64,000 nucleotides of DNA, from positions 1-64,000 of the forward strand of contig JAALGZ010000070.1 in the NCBI GenBank assembly GCA_015227615.1, written 5' to 3'. The notes beneath the pieces were generated by a model, which saw only the letters and a program-made list of their open reading frames with translations, made no database searches and was not told the origin of the DNA. Each line of letters starts with the position of its first letter. The stretch's first letter is position 1. The translations under genes were made by a program, and so were the position numbers. Below, one piece after another: positions 42,301 through 53,134 of the stretch. This DNA comes from Labyrinthula sp. Ha (taxonomy: Eukaryota; Sar; Bigyra; Labyrinthulida; Labyrinthulaceae).

Positions 42301-45300
42301 GTATGATTCTTTTACTTTCAACAAATCTAGATGTAACACCACCTCTCCTTTTATAGGGTGATATATTTCTCCTAATGGCCTACGAATCATCTTTATATCT
42401 TTATCACAATGCAAGCACCATTTCTTCAAATTTTGTGCTAGAACTTTTTGTTTATTTCTAGGTATATTAACAAAAGAGAAGGGCTCTAAAATACGCATAA
42501 CTTCATCCACGCTGCCATGTCCTGAAGCATTATGAGCCGTAACAATGAAGCGTTCAATAAGCTCTCCAGGTATAATTATTTTTCCTTGCTTATCGATCCA
42601 GGCTCCTGACTCGTTCTGGGATGCATCTAGATCCTTCAGATTTAATTCACAAGCTTCTTGGACTTTTGCTATTTCAGGAATGGTAAGGATCTTCATTTCC
42701 TGCTTTCTTTTAGGGAAATGAACAGCAACTCTATTTTCTACGAACTTTACTACCTCTGGATCGAATCTCCAACTAGCGCTCTTATTCACTTCCACTTCCA
42801 ACACCTCTTCACCTTCAGACCCATCAATCATGTTAGCAATCTCCATCTTCTCAACATCAACATCCCCACTATTTGCAAAAAATGTTATTCCTTTCCATCG
42901 AATTCTCCAACCCATATCCCCATTGCTATCTACAAGCTTTGCCTTTAAGTTCAAGGTATCCTCCGACTCCACATATCCCCACCTTGTCAACAAATCCGCC
43001 AGAACATTAGTTTCTCCTGGAAGATGATGAAGCACCGTGATGAATTCCTGGATGGTGAGTATCCATCTTTGAACCCGCCCAAATGCAGCAGCTTTCATGT
43101 CCTTCTTTGGTGTCATCAGGTATATCAAATTTTTGTGATCTGTATAGAGTTCAATGGGTGTTTGATGGCCATACAAGATGAACCTATACCTTTTCATTAA
43201 CTTAATGATGGGATAGATTTCCTTGTCGGTCATGCTCCAATGAATGCTACTTCCTACAAACTCTCCACTCCCAAAGTAAATAGGCAGCCATCCATCACTG
43301 TCCCACAGTCCAAGTACTCCTGACCAGAACTGGAAACTAGCATCCGTGAATATAGCCACCCTCTTATCAAGCTGGTACAGCTTCAAACTATTGGCCGCAC
43401 TAGAAGAGATGGACTTCAAAAATTTGCGAACCTCATCCTGATCCTCCTCGCTCCACCACTCTTCCACCGATGCTGCTCTTCGTTGATGCTTATTTAGCTT
43501 CTTTTTATATTTTATTTTTAGGTCCCGTTCAAGCTCCTTCATTCTCTTACTAAGGTAGTGACGTTTCCTTGCTAAATCTGGTACGCTAGAAGCTAGCCAT
43601 GTGCTCACAGAGACCAAATCTTCCAACTGACCCATCCTCCTCACCTCCCCCATATCTTCCAACTTCAAAAAATATTTTTCATCATATCTCCATCTCCCAT
43701 TCTCCAAGATTCTGCCACACCATCCTACTCTACTTTTAATCAAGTCACATTTATCCAGGTTCAGACGAAAATTCACCTTGATACACTGGTTTAAAAACTG
43801 GGAAAGAATATCCTTGTATTCATTCCAGGATGAAGCATAGATCAGTGAGTCGTCGATCCACTGCAGGACCCCGTTACCGAACAAGCTATCCTTATTCAGG
43901 CCTCCCAGGACTTCATTGATCAGCCTTTCCTGATATATCTGGGGGGTATTTATGTAGCCCTGGGGAGCCATCAACATTGTGTAACAACCCCACGGAGTCA
44001 CCATCCCCAAATATTTCTGGGCCCCATCCTCTACTCTCAAATAATCAAATCCACTTAATCCATCAAAACTCCCGAAATATCTCTCAGTGCCCTTGAACCA
44101 AGCTAACTGGGTCTCGAGGTCTGGCAATCCTGCTCCAGTGGGTTTAACAGATCTGTTACACCTGCGGAGGTCAACTACCATTCTATATTCATCCCTTTTT
44201 CCTGGTTTTGGCACCATAATTACAGGCGAAGAAAAGAAAGGATTTGGCTCCCTCCTAATCATCCCCATGTCTTCTAACTCTCTTAATTTTTTCTTTAGGG
44301 CCTCCATGCTGACTTTGGACATTGGGTAAGGTTTGCTTACATACTCCGCAACCCCTTCACGTAGCTCAATTTTCATAGGAGTAAGATTATTGAAGTCACA
44401 CTTAGAGATTTTTGACCCAAAAGCTTCAAGATGATCTAGTAAAATGGATTCCAACTCTTGTGCTTGATCAGAGGTTATGGCTCCTTCTTCCACCCCTACT
44501 CGAACTTTTTCTTTAACTTTATTTCTTAGGTATGCCTGTACTTTATTATCGGTTACATGTGGCTTTCCTACATCTCCTCCAACTTCAAATTCATCCTCAA
44601 CTAATATCTCCCCCAGATCCACTGGGTCCAAAGATCCTACCATAAAATCCTCTGATTCATCCCCATAGCTTTCCTCAACATCCAATACTTCAACTGCCCC
44701 TAAAAATACCGACTCCTCATCCTCCGAACTGCTTCCTTCTGCCTCCAACTTCTCACTACTCTCTGCTCCTTTTTCAATTTCATTGACCGTCTTCTCCTTC
44801 TTAGCATCCCGCTGTTTAATCAACTTACAATCGTCAAACCGATGGTTACTGGTGTAGCAGAAGAGGCACAGGTTATGATCCATGCCGTACTGCTTCCTTT
44901 TTTCCTTAGACCATGTCTTTGGTAGGAAGTGTTTTACAGATCCATCCTCTAGTGTCGTCCTTCTTACCCCTTCTGAGGGGTTTGACTCCCCTCGAGGGTT
45001 TCTTGGACGCTGCTTTGGAGCTGGATCAGACTTCACACTTATTTTATTCTTATTCTTTAGGGGTTCATTAGTCAAAAGTTTCAAAGCTGGACTCTGAAGA
45101 TCCCATTCCGAGATGATCATGGCCGCCTTGTTCAAACCTCTTCTTAATTTTCCCACTGTCTTCCACTTTTTTATCGACTGAGTCTCTTTTGCACTTCCTG
45201 ACCCGAACTCTAGAGGCAATTTTTTGATCACTTTCAAACAGAACTCCCTCTCCATCGATTTGGTCTCCCACTTAATCCCTCTTACCATATCCGTAACTTG

Positions 45301-46173
45301 TTTTAAAAAGTGGGTCATGGACTTCATAGGTGTGCCCTCATTAGACCACATCAAGTTCTCTACCTTTCTCATTAGTATTTTTTCTTTACCTTTATTTTGT
45401 AGCCGATTGATGTTATTGAGGTACTTCATTACGGACCTCCTTCTCATCACACTTACTCCCTCATCTTGCAACATCACCTGCACCTGATTGCTCAAACTTA
45501 AGGAAATATCAGCATTAGGCAACTTCAACCTCCCTCTGACCACATTGGTCTCATACACCTGAAATTCTTCTAAAAACGATGCCACTTTACTAGGCTCCAG
45601 GGATCGCAATATTGGCTTTCCCTTGTACTTCTCCTCTCTCGCCCTCTTTCTCTCACTCTCTCTCAAACCTCTGTTTTCTCCAACATCATCCTCTGACTCA
45701 GCTGAACTCAAAGAAGAGGCCGACAGATCACTACTCTCAGAATTTGAGTCCTCCATCTCCAACACATTTCTCCTTTTATCTTTGACCTTGAACAGATCCT
45801 TCCTAACTTTTTTATTGCTTCCTGTTGATATGTTTGCTTTTACTTGTTGAAGTAAAGTGCTCATTTGAAGTTGTAGAGTTTCATAATTTTGCTGAAGCTG
45901 CTCCCAATTTTCACGGGTTACTACTACATGATCCGGGGTTGTAATATTTTCTCCTGGATCAGAAACACTCTTGTACACTCCGCTACTATCTCGCACGTCT
46001 CCTTGACTGCTATTTTCCTCAACCGCAACCTGGTTCAACTCCTGGGGAGTTTCTGTATCTCGGGTGATTATGTTCCTGGTACCGATTTCTGCAATCACCC
46101 TTCCTCCTGACTTTCTACCACTCTCCGATCTTAAAACCGGAGAATCACTTCTATTCTTATTCACTTTTTCCAT
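39358..46173 (-). CDS. Gag-Pol polyprotein with chromodomain, Myb/SANT, downstream protease and MT-A70 methyltransferase (E3)
   Basis: 2271 codons from the ATG 44 bases after the 5' LTR to a TAA. Rough order by residue: gag with an acidic, serine-rich spacer; CCHC knuckle CLFCYTSNHRFDDC (~437); RT (~590-850) with MVVDLRR, FDGLSGFDYLR and a catalytic box LQWIDDSLIYA (~772); RNase H (~935-1060) with FTDASF and LYTDHKNL; integrase zinc finger (AHNASGHGS, then CLHC; ~1213-1253) and D-D-E core (HLDLL, VSDNGSHF, SIEVMN; ~1278-1371); GPY/F (RWIGPYIVV, ~1529); chromodomain (~1590-1650, FEVLIWWQGF); Myb/SANT-like (~1713-1750, GIGNWKEI, LPGKTKSQ); retropepsin loop VLLDSGAGISCIG (~1893); MT-A70 domain (~2095-2265) with a DPPW-like motif, GVVALWVTN, QFLRHNKEILLL, RKPDEVYQLLERLNP and LELFGRRWNCREGW. 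The protease after the integrase and the methyltransferase are both unusual for this superfamily. As one frame it would need proteolysis to free RT, integrase and methyltransferase. Confidence 0.93.
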   Translation of the reverse strand: MEKVNKNRSDSPVLRSESGRKSGGRVIAEIGTRNIITRDTETPQELNQVAVEENSSQGDVRDSSGVYKSVSDPGENITTPDHVVVTRENWEQLQQNYETLQLQMSTLLQQVKANISTGSNKKVRKDLFKVKDKRRNVLEMEDSNSESSDLSASSLSSAESEDDVGENRGLRESERKRAREEKYKGKPILRSLEPSKVASFLEEFQVYETNVVRGRLKLPNADISLSLSNQVQVMLQDEGVSVMRRRSVMKYLNNINRLQNKGKEKILMRKVENLMWSNEGTPMKSMTHFLKQVTDMVRGIKWETKSMEREFCLKVIKKLPLEFGSGSAKETQSIKKWKTVGKLRRGLNKAAMIISEWDLQSPALKLLTNEPLKNKNKISVKSDPAPKQRPRNPRGESNPSEGVRRTTLEDGSVKHFLPKTWSKEKRKQYGMDHNLCLFCYTSNHRFDDCKLIKQRDAKKEKTVNEIEKGAESSEKLEAEGSSSEDEESVFLGAVEVLDVEESYGDESEDFMVGSLDPVDLGEILVEDEFEVGGDVGKPHVTDNKVQAYLRNKVKEKVRVGVEEGAITSDQAQELESILLDHLEAFGSKISKCDFNNLTPMKIELREGVAEYVSKPYPMSKVSMEALKKKLRELEDMGMIRREPNPFFSSPVIMVPKPGKRDEYRMVVDLRRCNRSVKPTGAGLPDLETQLAWFKGTERYFGSFDGLSGFDYLRVEDGAQKYLGMVTPWGCYTMLMAPQGYINTPQIYQERLINEVLGGLNKDSLFGNGVLQWIDDSLIYASSWNEYKDILSQFLNQCIKVNFRLNLDKCDLIKSRVGWCGRILENGRWRYDEKYFLKLEDMGEVRRMGQLEDLVSVSTWLASSVPDLARKRHYLSKRMKELERDLKIKYKKKLNKHQRRAASVEEWWSEEDQDEVRKFLKSISSSAANSLKLYQLDKRVAIFTDASFQFWSGVLGLWDSDGWLPIYFGSGEFVGSSIHWSMTDKEIYPIIKLMKRYRFILYGHQTPIELYTDHKNLIYLMTPKKDMKAAAFGRVQRWILTIQEFITVLHHLPGETNVLADLLTRWGYVESEDTLNLKAKLVDSNGDMGWRIRWKGITFFANSGDVDVEKMEIANMIDGSEGEEVLEVEVNKSASWRFDPEVVKFVENRVAVHFPKRKQEMKILTIPEIAKVQEACELNLKDLDASQNESGAWIDKQGKIIIPGELIERFIVTAHNASGHGSVDEVMRILEPFSFVNIPRNKQKVLAQNLKKWCLHCDKDIKMIRRPLGEIYHPIKGEVVLHLDLLKVKESYILVILEDVSRKVLLIEDPSPCAAVVVRALIMWRGLIGLPPTFTLVSDNGSHFNNEVLKTFESRFPAEYKFSIVYSPWSNGSIEVMNRFVLRVLRQLCSCYMIEKEKWSELLPQVMDVINNSRSRHGYSPNELTTYLSTARGLNKIVETDEKNILPIVTQGKLRECKDPRKFKSAVEKLMQIILNRRNIVEPIIKESRDRSRKYINAKFRSSSVNFAAGDFVLISRVGTPWLNDKISLRWIGPYIVVAVEGEHCYKVKSIGGKEQVVHSQRMVLYQSKSEDFKVTSEIKHSFYYNQGPYYVKKLLDLRNTIDGFEVLIWWQGFPKSDSNWQCMRRLYEDVPQLVKEFVRKNKDDTIDFENAHKLIREWERNKGSKEVNMIAESVSTVPKNIWLKERIKIIKYPSRIRSMSEGVSEGLSRSKGWSLAEKIVFEKLSLKFGIGNWKEICSLGSLPGKTKSQVVTLLQVSLGSQSIGVYRMLKVKFDKIKEYNDSLKNVYRRNGIIVRTGKERSTSELSKEREFYKKKFEVQDDRNSIEIPVLNVADVNNPRLNLQDIKKMINFIKNFKVEKEFRESVNHIEDNAVEVTWPRDSFKSKIGNKWYKVLLDSGAGISCIGMNMISSSELQVEGEELVKLSNVYGVSGKKLEIIGYVWKEIKLIHPRIKMNLGKICLYVLKRSMNKIIVGEKVLKKYKLRPVDVLMGRSRNVDFEINNVENDLRDRCLKEWEDLYKSELNKKEERRKYRKLFSEYLKDNNNCFNGVRVGEMRDNLYKVDDLEKVGEQCFVVWKQPKRSRYMVSDVLKLDLEVVGEYDVVLLDPAWDDGVSSNPTRGLSITYPTIKVGQVKQIPVNKLCPVGVVALWVTNSKLQEGIDILKVWGCRLVEVVVWVKKTSSGKLWHSHGQFLRHNKEILLLSVKGKSFLSKSRSGDVIMSKVRQQSRKPDEVYQLLERLNPDARYLELFGRRWNCREGWCTIGLDGASSL

Positions 46174-46216
46174 AACTATTATAATTCGTACTATTTATAC
46201 GAATATTGGATCCAAT

Positions 46217-46654
46217 ATTGAGTACGTCTAGTTCTCAATTTACACTTCTAATTTTTATTTCTTCCTTTTCTCCTTGGTTTCTTAAACTATTGTAAAACTT
46301 CTTCTATATCTTACTTAAGGCTTAAAAAACTTCTTAAAAACTATATTCAGCAAACTACAGTTCATATTCGATCATAGCCATAACTGTATTTCACCAAACC
46401 ACGTCATCACATTTTTCTCTTCCGTTAATTTCCAATATGACATTACCACCGATTTTATATTTCTAATAACGTCCATTTCCTTCAAATCTAAACAAGCTTA
46501 CATTTTTCCCACAAGAGCTCCGCTTGGCTCCCAATAAAGGTTCGGATATACCTCACCCACTCAACTAACGTCTATATTTATATTTCATTCACTAGAGGTC
46601 AGAACATCAGCTCTTTCTCATACATTTACAAACCAAAACTAACTTTTTTCAACA
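46217..46654 (-). repeat. 5' LTR of E3
   Basis: 438 bp, a near-identical partner of 38911-39348. On the + strand its right end TTCAACA adjoins the target duplication CATAT. Confidence 0.94.
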
Positions 46655-46659
46655 CATAT

Positions 46660-47480
46660 GAACAATTCTTTTACACCCTGTAATGTGATATTTGCTAACA
46701 TAGAACCCACATTCCCATTACGCTTAGTCTTCATCCATAGCACATGATTTATATATTTCAACCCCCATTTCTCCAAATATTGGAATATGATGTCTCTCTT
46801 GCCCCAAAATGTCCAAATAAAAATCAACGTGTTCCTTTTAGCCTTTTAAAAATTCAACTCTAACAATTTTCTATCTTCCAGTTGATTGACGTTATCCGCC
46901 GGACCCCTTGTAGGATTTACTTTACAAAACTAATATGGCGGATCTAGCATAATTACATCAAAAGCTGCCCCTTTGTAATCATTCAACAATTGAAACATAT
47001 CCCTCTTAATGCTCACCGAATCTGCAGATACTGCGCACTTATAAACTCTTACCCTTCTTGTCTTTAATATGATTGTATTATTGCAAACCCCATCTCCAAT
47101 TCTTATTCCAGCTACTTGACATGACATATCCTCAATTAATATCTGCCGCTTCCTTATCAATTCGTATATTCTATCAAATTTCTCCATATCCTCCGTTATC
47201 AAGCTGCTCTGTTTCATCTAATCGAGAACTCGCGTTCTCAACATCTCTAGCTCCGCAGCAGAATCACTACTCAATTCAGGATACATTCTACACTTCTCTT
47301 TCCATCCTTTTAACACTTTCACCATCATCCTTAATCTCGCTTTCATATGATCCAAATTGTTCCAATCATGAACTACTACTGGCACATTCAAATTTATTTT
47401 GCTACTCAAACTCTCATGCATACCAAAAAATTTTCATGGCGTCCACCACTTTTGCAAATCCAATTCCACAGTATTGCTAA
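46660..47480 (-). pseudogene. MT-A70-like region of element B
   Basis: Mirror of 17090-17870: FDVIMLDPPY block near 46930-46960 and the TLIFIWTFWGKRD-type block near 46800. It appears identical to A over most of its length. Fossil. Confidence 0.68.
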
Positions 47481-49100
47481 TTCTCCTTTCTATTCTATAT
47501 TCCTCTCCCAACCATTTATTGTTTTTCTTTCCAACAACACCCAAATTCAACCGAATATAAGTATAGTCACCAATAGCTTGCATGTTTATCCATGATTGAA
47601 GCTTATTATATGTCTGTTGGTGATTGTGCTGAGGCATATACTTTAAAATCATTTTGTAATTAGCAAATCTAAAGTGCATCACCAAATTTTTCAGCAATAG
47701 CGCTTGATGTGTATTCCAATCAACTTCTATCAGCTTGCCATCCAAGTCATACTTGACTCGTGCAAAGTCCATTTTCTTTACCTCAACCGCAACATATTTA
47801 CTTTTTACCTTGCCCATCCATTAGGATATGTCACTTTCAAATATCTCTTAGCTTCATTCGTCTTCTAAATCTTTTCTTTTGCCAAATACTTTATTACCAA
47901 CTTAGGTAGATCTTCAATCATGATGCTAAGCAGTTGCCATGTCCAATCCGTCTCATTTCCAAAACCTCTCAAATCCACTTGCAACAAAAAACCTCCTGTT
48001 TCTTCTTTTATACCACGGAGCCTTTGCACTTCCAATTTTCCGCTATCATTTAAAAACGTTACCTTCGTTCTAGGATTTTGAGGGAGCTCACTTGGAGCAA
48101 AAAAAAAAGATAAGACAAGGAGGATGCACCTCCATAGTTTGACCCATAATTTTTGCATCTTTGTAAAGATGCTCATTCAGTTGCCTTTTTACAATATATA
48201 GTCCAACCCACTGAGGCCTCAACTTTTTGTGTTTGACTGCCTTGCTTACCAATACAAACTCTCCTAAACTGAAACATAACGGTGTAAACTTAAATCGCTT
48301 ATTATATAATGCGTTTTGATACTCTATAGCTCGCTGCAAAAACTCAATACCTTCTCTAGATACTTGAGAATATTCTTCTGAATCCTCTTCATCGGCTCCT
48401 CTAACGTTTCTTCTTACTTTTTCTTCAAATCCAAAACTCCCGTTCTTCCCAACACATCTTTCCGAGGTATTTTCCTAAGAATATTTGAAACGATGATAAA
48501 TTCTCTCTAGACCTCATTGACACAGAGTTTAAATAATATTGCACCTTATCCAGTAGCATAAGCCAATTCTCTGTGGTCAGCGACAAATCCGATATAAACA
48601 TCCGAAAATGTTTTAAGGTTTGCCTGTTCTACACTTCAGCCGCGCTATTGGAAAACGTCGCGTAGGAACATGAAAACTACTGTGATCCTCCACTTTTCTT
48701 GACAAATTCAGTAACCACTCGGTTTAAAAAATGTTACCTCTTATCTGAATTCAAAACAAAATCACCAGCTGGTTCGTAGTGAGAATGAAGAATTCACAAA
48801 GGTGTAACTACCTCGCTCGTCTTGGCCTTCTTACATCTATTCAGCATCGTTAACATCGACAATTAGTCAATAATCGTCAATATATATTCCTCTCTCTTAC
48901 TAAGATACAAAAAACACTCAATCTAAACTCTCTGCAACTTCTTTCTAAGCTCGTTATATCGAACGGTCTTGTCATTATCTTTGTAGGCCACTGGCCATGA
49001 ACACATTGTCTTCTAAATCTAATCCATCCATCCATGAGAAGACCAGCCAATTTCTTGTCTAAAGGTACATGTTCCTTCTAAATTACTCTTTTTTTCAAGC
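47430..49100 (-). pseudogene. Integrase remnant, chromodomain and Myb/SANT-like region of element B
   Basis: Mirror of 15460-17085, with the same GPY/F-like, chromodomain-like and Myb-like segments. Fossil; the integrase core is decayed as in A. Confidence 0.6.
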
Positions 49101-49399
49101 TCAGCAGCTCCAGTGTTAAAACACAAATGTGTGTGCATCAATATTGAGGGCATCAGCGACGGGGTTCCCACCAGTTTCCTTCACGCTTCTGCAACCCTAT
49201 TATTATCCCACCCAAGTCCCTTCTTTGTAGCCCTAACAGATAGCCTTCATCTATCTCAGGCCAAATTTCCGCACAATTCGGACTTTGACAACTCAAATGT
49301 ATCTTATCTATCTCTTTCAAAAATTATCTATACATGTGACCTCTTCCATCGATATCTCTGAAGCATACATATTAAGCAACTCTTATTTGTCTCTAGTAC

Positions 49400-50640
49400 T
49401 TTCCGGATATATCAGCCTATTTAACGCGTCAGCCGCCACATTATAATCTTCATCAGTGTGATGGGCCTCCAGCTGTGAATCCTGGAAAATTACGCTCCAG
49501 TGACACAACCTCTCCGATTAAGCCTTTTTCTTAAACAGGTTAGGATTCAATACATGCACCAAGACTTGGTAATCTGTAAACAAAGTTTTCTTGACCGAGT
49601 TTCCTTTTAGATAATAATCATACTTCCGAGATGTTGCAATCACTGGGAACAACTCCTTTGAGTAAATTTGCCAATACAGTGTTGAGCCCAAAAAGTTAAC
49701 ACTAGATATTACTATTACTTTAAAATGCATGTTCATAGTTTGTTTCACATCAATTTCTTCTTTCATTTGACATATATAGTAAGCCCAATGTTTCTTTGAC
49801 GTGTCCACAAATAAAATGACATCCAACTTCGCATCAAAATATTTTAATGTTGCCGTGAACGACTCTTTCAGCTTCTCCACCGACTCCCTTTATGCCGCAT
49901 TGATCTCTTTCGTCCAAATGATGAATTTTTTCTTTCTTTCCAGCACCTTTATCTTCTCCACTATTAAATAATTTTCTGTAAGCGTAAACCTCAACCACGC
50001 AAAATATGGCAAAATTCATGTGATTAAGTTCCCAATAAAAATAAACTGTGTTAGTTCATGCACATATTTCGGTTTCCTTCTCCCCAAAAGTTCAGGTACA
50101 TACTTCTTATCCAACCTGTGACATTTATCCGTTACTAAATGTCTGCAAAAGGTAGCTTTCTTCTTCAGAAAATCACGTTTAGATATATTCAATCTCAATC
50201 GCTTTCGTATTGCTTCAGAAACTTTTCTGTAACCGCACAATTTTTTTTAATCATTGCTATCCATAAAATATTACCATTCTTTTATTGTAGAGTATTTTTA
50301 CAAAGCAGTTCCTACGGTTCCAACACTTCAATTATTAATCTTTTTGAAAACAAAGAGGGTGTATTACATCATCCCGGAACCCCCTCTCCCCCTAAAACTG
50401 TAGCAAAAAATCCACGACGTTCAAAAAGTAAAAAAAAACGTTTAAAGCCCTCCTGCGTTGGTAAGTAGTCGAAGTCACTAAAGAATTCATGCTGGCCAAA
50501 ATATATAGTCTCTTTAATTTTAGACAACTGGTTGTTAATATCTAGAAGCCTAGAGTCTGCTTTCCTGGTGTAATGATTCAACGACCGGAAATCTACAACA
50601 AAACAGTACTTCTTTGGTTCTAACTTGGACACAATTAAAG
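49400..50640 (-). pseudogene. RT and RNase H region of element B
   Basis: Mirror of 13880-15120. The RT shows CFVVDFRSLN and FSDFDYL near 50460-50620. RNase H shows VILFVDTSKKHW and LYWQIYSKELFPVIA, the latter clearer than in A. Fossil. Confidence 0.62.
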
Positions 50641-51269
50641 GCTGTATGGATATCTTCAGGTTCCGATTTGGCTTAATAATCCCGGCTTTCAGTATTTACT
50701 TTATTCTGTTTCTAAGAAATTCTTCCTTCTCCGGTCCCATCGGTCTCGCTGTACATACAACCATTTCGTTCTCATTATTCACACTGCATTTAATATGTTT
50801 CAACCTTAATATTAGAGTTGAGCTCGTGTCATCTCCAAATCCACGCGCGTTACTCATAAGTATCCCTTTCAGTCAATCCAAACCCCCCACCGGAACTATA
50901 TTTTTTTATATCTACCAGTTTCTCATCAATTACCTTTTTAGCCTCAAAACATCTTCCTTAATGGAAGTTTCCAAATTTTACTCACTGTTCAACTCATTCT
51001 CCATCACTTCATCTTCAAATGCTTTGAATATTATAGGCATTTTCTTTTTGCTGATGATTCCTACTCACTTTACATTCATTTCCCTAACTTTTATCCCCTT
51101 CTTCTTTTCCCCAGATTTTTTTCTCAGACCAATTTATCATAATCTTACTACCCACTTTTATTACCACTGATCTTACAATCATTACCTCACTCCTTTAAAA
51201 GTTGAAGTAGACTTAATCCATGTCTTCCCAACAAATCATTTCCTATGAGTAAATTTGTTTATTCTTCTA

Positions 51270-52540
51270 GTTCATTCAGTAATAGAACTTCCACCTCTTC
51301 AAAATCATACACCTTTTACCTTCAAAACGTATCTTTATCCTCACCATACCTGAATGTGTCACCCGATACTTGACTCCATTTGCATCTTTGACTCTAATGG
51401 GTTCTTTCAGCCTCCTCAAATGACTGCAGTATTTCTCAAACCTGCTCCTCGCTGCGGCAGACATATCGGTACCATAATTCAAGCATCCACATACCACAAA
51501 CTGCTGAACACCCTTCCGCACTACAACATCATAAGTATTCTCCTTTTTTCCACATATCTCCTCTGATGCTATATCCACATTTAACAATGTCATATCTTGT
51601 TTATATCCTCGTATGACTTTCTTCCCTGCCATTGTTAATTTTCCATTTTCATTTGTCTGAACATTTTCAAAGGCAAGTTTCATTGCTTCTGGCTCCTCTA
51701 TTTCTTGCACTTCAGTATCCACATCCGTTTTTTTTCATTCTCCACATGCTACATCTTTCGCCCTGCACTCAGATATTTCTTCTGCGATTTTAATTTCAAC
51801 TTGTCCTTATATCTCTTCAAACGTTTTGAAATTACATTTTTCGGTGGTCTAAATAACAATCTTAGATTTTGTTACCCTCCAGCAATAAAGTCTCTCTTCG
51901 CGTAGTAAGTATCTTCTTTGTGTCCATATCTATGCCAAGATGGACACGAGTTTTGGTTTCCACTACCTCCATCTGTCCCACAATTAGGAAGCTGCTTCAT
52001 ATTAAAACAGTTTACATCTTCTTAAACTTCTGTTATCTCAACTCTTTTTCAGTTCTTTCTTAATAAATCTGCTCCCACTTATCCTGTGTCTTTTTTATTT
52101 TTCATACCGACTCCCCTTCCGCATATTCTCCCTTACATGATATGGTGGTATGCAGATTATTATGTACTTCTCCATTTTTTAAGTCTAAATTGCATAGTAA
52201 AGGTTTGATCGTCAACATATATTGCCGTACCCAAATATAACTGGGTAACAGCCTAAATATAGAAGATTATATTTTCTTTTTCGGACATGCGCTTTCCTCC
52301 GGTAACAACTCAAATATTTCTCTAATTTCACTGGACATTGATTTAACTGCGTTTCCTTCTAGAATTTCCAAGCTGAATCAAACATTATCCAATATAATCT
52401 AGCCAGGAGCTTTTAGCTCCTTCATTTTCTCTTCGTCGACTATATCCTGTAGATGCTTAATAAGCACATTGTTACACCTAGTCGCATTGAATCGCTTCAA
52501 GTGTTTAGACAGCGTCATTTCTATCTTCAGGCTTTAGATT
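51270..52540 (-). pseudogene. gag and protease region of element B
   Basis: Mirror of 11990-13260. The protease-like loop is CGCLNYGTDMSAAARSRF and the knuckle region is near 51900-51960. This part differs from A at clearly more positions than the Myb to methyltransferase part. Fossil. Confidence 0.55.
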
Positions 52541-52838
52541 CACCTTCTTTCGCTGTACCGCATTCAAAAGTTTGTATTGAGAAATAAAAAATTTGCAACC
52601 CTGCTTTGAAAAGTCGGTTAATTTATCAATTTCTAAGTCCATACAATACTCTTTATCTCAACGGTTATTGCGACTTACCTCCCTCAATACATTAGCAAAA
52701 TGTGTGAGCAATGTATTAATCTGGTTTGAATTAAGTGTTCTAGTTCGTCTATTATCAGTTCCAGTTCCTACATTATCGCTTGTAGTCGTATTCTCGTTGT
52801 TTCCCGACATTATTGTAATTCTGGGGAACATTGATCAA

Positions 52839-53130
52839 TACTCGGTTATTAGAACAAATCCAGAAGTAAATATGATCTAGGAGTTTTCTACTGGGTATGG
52901 AATGAGGAAAATTTTCTTTCAGTTCAAATAAACACTTCATTCGCAAGTTCTTAGTTCTTAATTTATACAACGGTTTTATTTTAAGATTCTTTTTTTTTTG
53001 CATCCCTACTTTTACAATATGATATTTCCTCAATATATTTCTAATTATAAAGCACCCATAGAAATTACCAATGTGCTAATCCTGATTAACTATTTTAGTT
53101 CAGTTCAAATATACCAATTTATCCACAAGA
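52839..53130 (-). repeat. 5' LTR of element B
   Basis: 292 bp, mirror of 11388-11678, followed on the + strand by ACAG (53131-53134), the target duplication. Confidence 0.87.
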
Positions 53131-53134
53131 ACAG

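Larger units (their letters stand above)
38911..46654 (-). mobile_element. E3: whole-looking Ty3/Gypsy chromovirus-like LTR element with MT-A70 domain, lineage II
   Basis: A 7.7-kb element with 438-bp LTRs at 38911-39348 and 46217-46654, which differ at one base by eye, and a perfect 5-bp target duplication CATAT (38906-38910 and 46655-46659). A single 2271-codon frame fills the interior. A sequence beginning TGG, typical of a tRNA primer-binding site, lies two bases inside the 5' LTR. It looks whole, no break was seen, and the near-identical LTRs make it the youngest insertion in the window. It interrupts the methyltransferase region of B. Confidence 0.94.
37986..53130 (-). mobile_element. 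Element B: mirror copy of element A (hosts E3)
   Basis: Inverted copy of A in the right P2 arm, with LTRs at 37986-38278 and 52839-53130 and a perfect 4-bp target duplication ACAG (37982-37985 and 53131-53134). E3 is inserted in its MT-A70-like region. The parts are as in A and the element is broken with many interruptions, most of them shared with A. Identity to A is patchy: the Myb to methyltransferase part looks identical while gag and protease differ at several percent of bases. Confidence 0.87.

Noticed and set aside
44882-45097. Possible separate envelope or extra gene in E3
   Set aside because: No signal peptide or membrane pattern is seen in any frame of E3 outside gag-pol.
39560-46110. 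Plus-strand frames of 60-130 codons opposite the E3 polyprotein
   Set aside because: Shadows of the long minus-strand frame with no family features.
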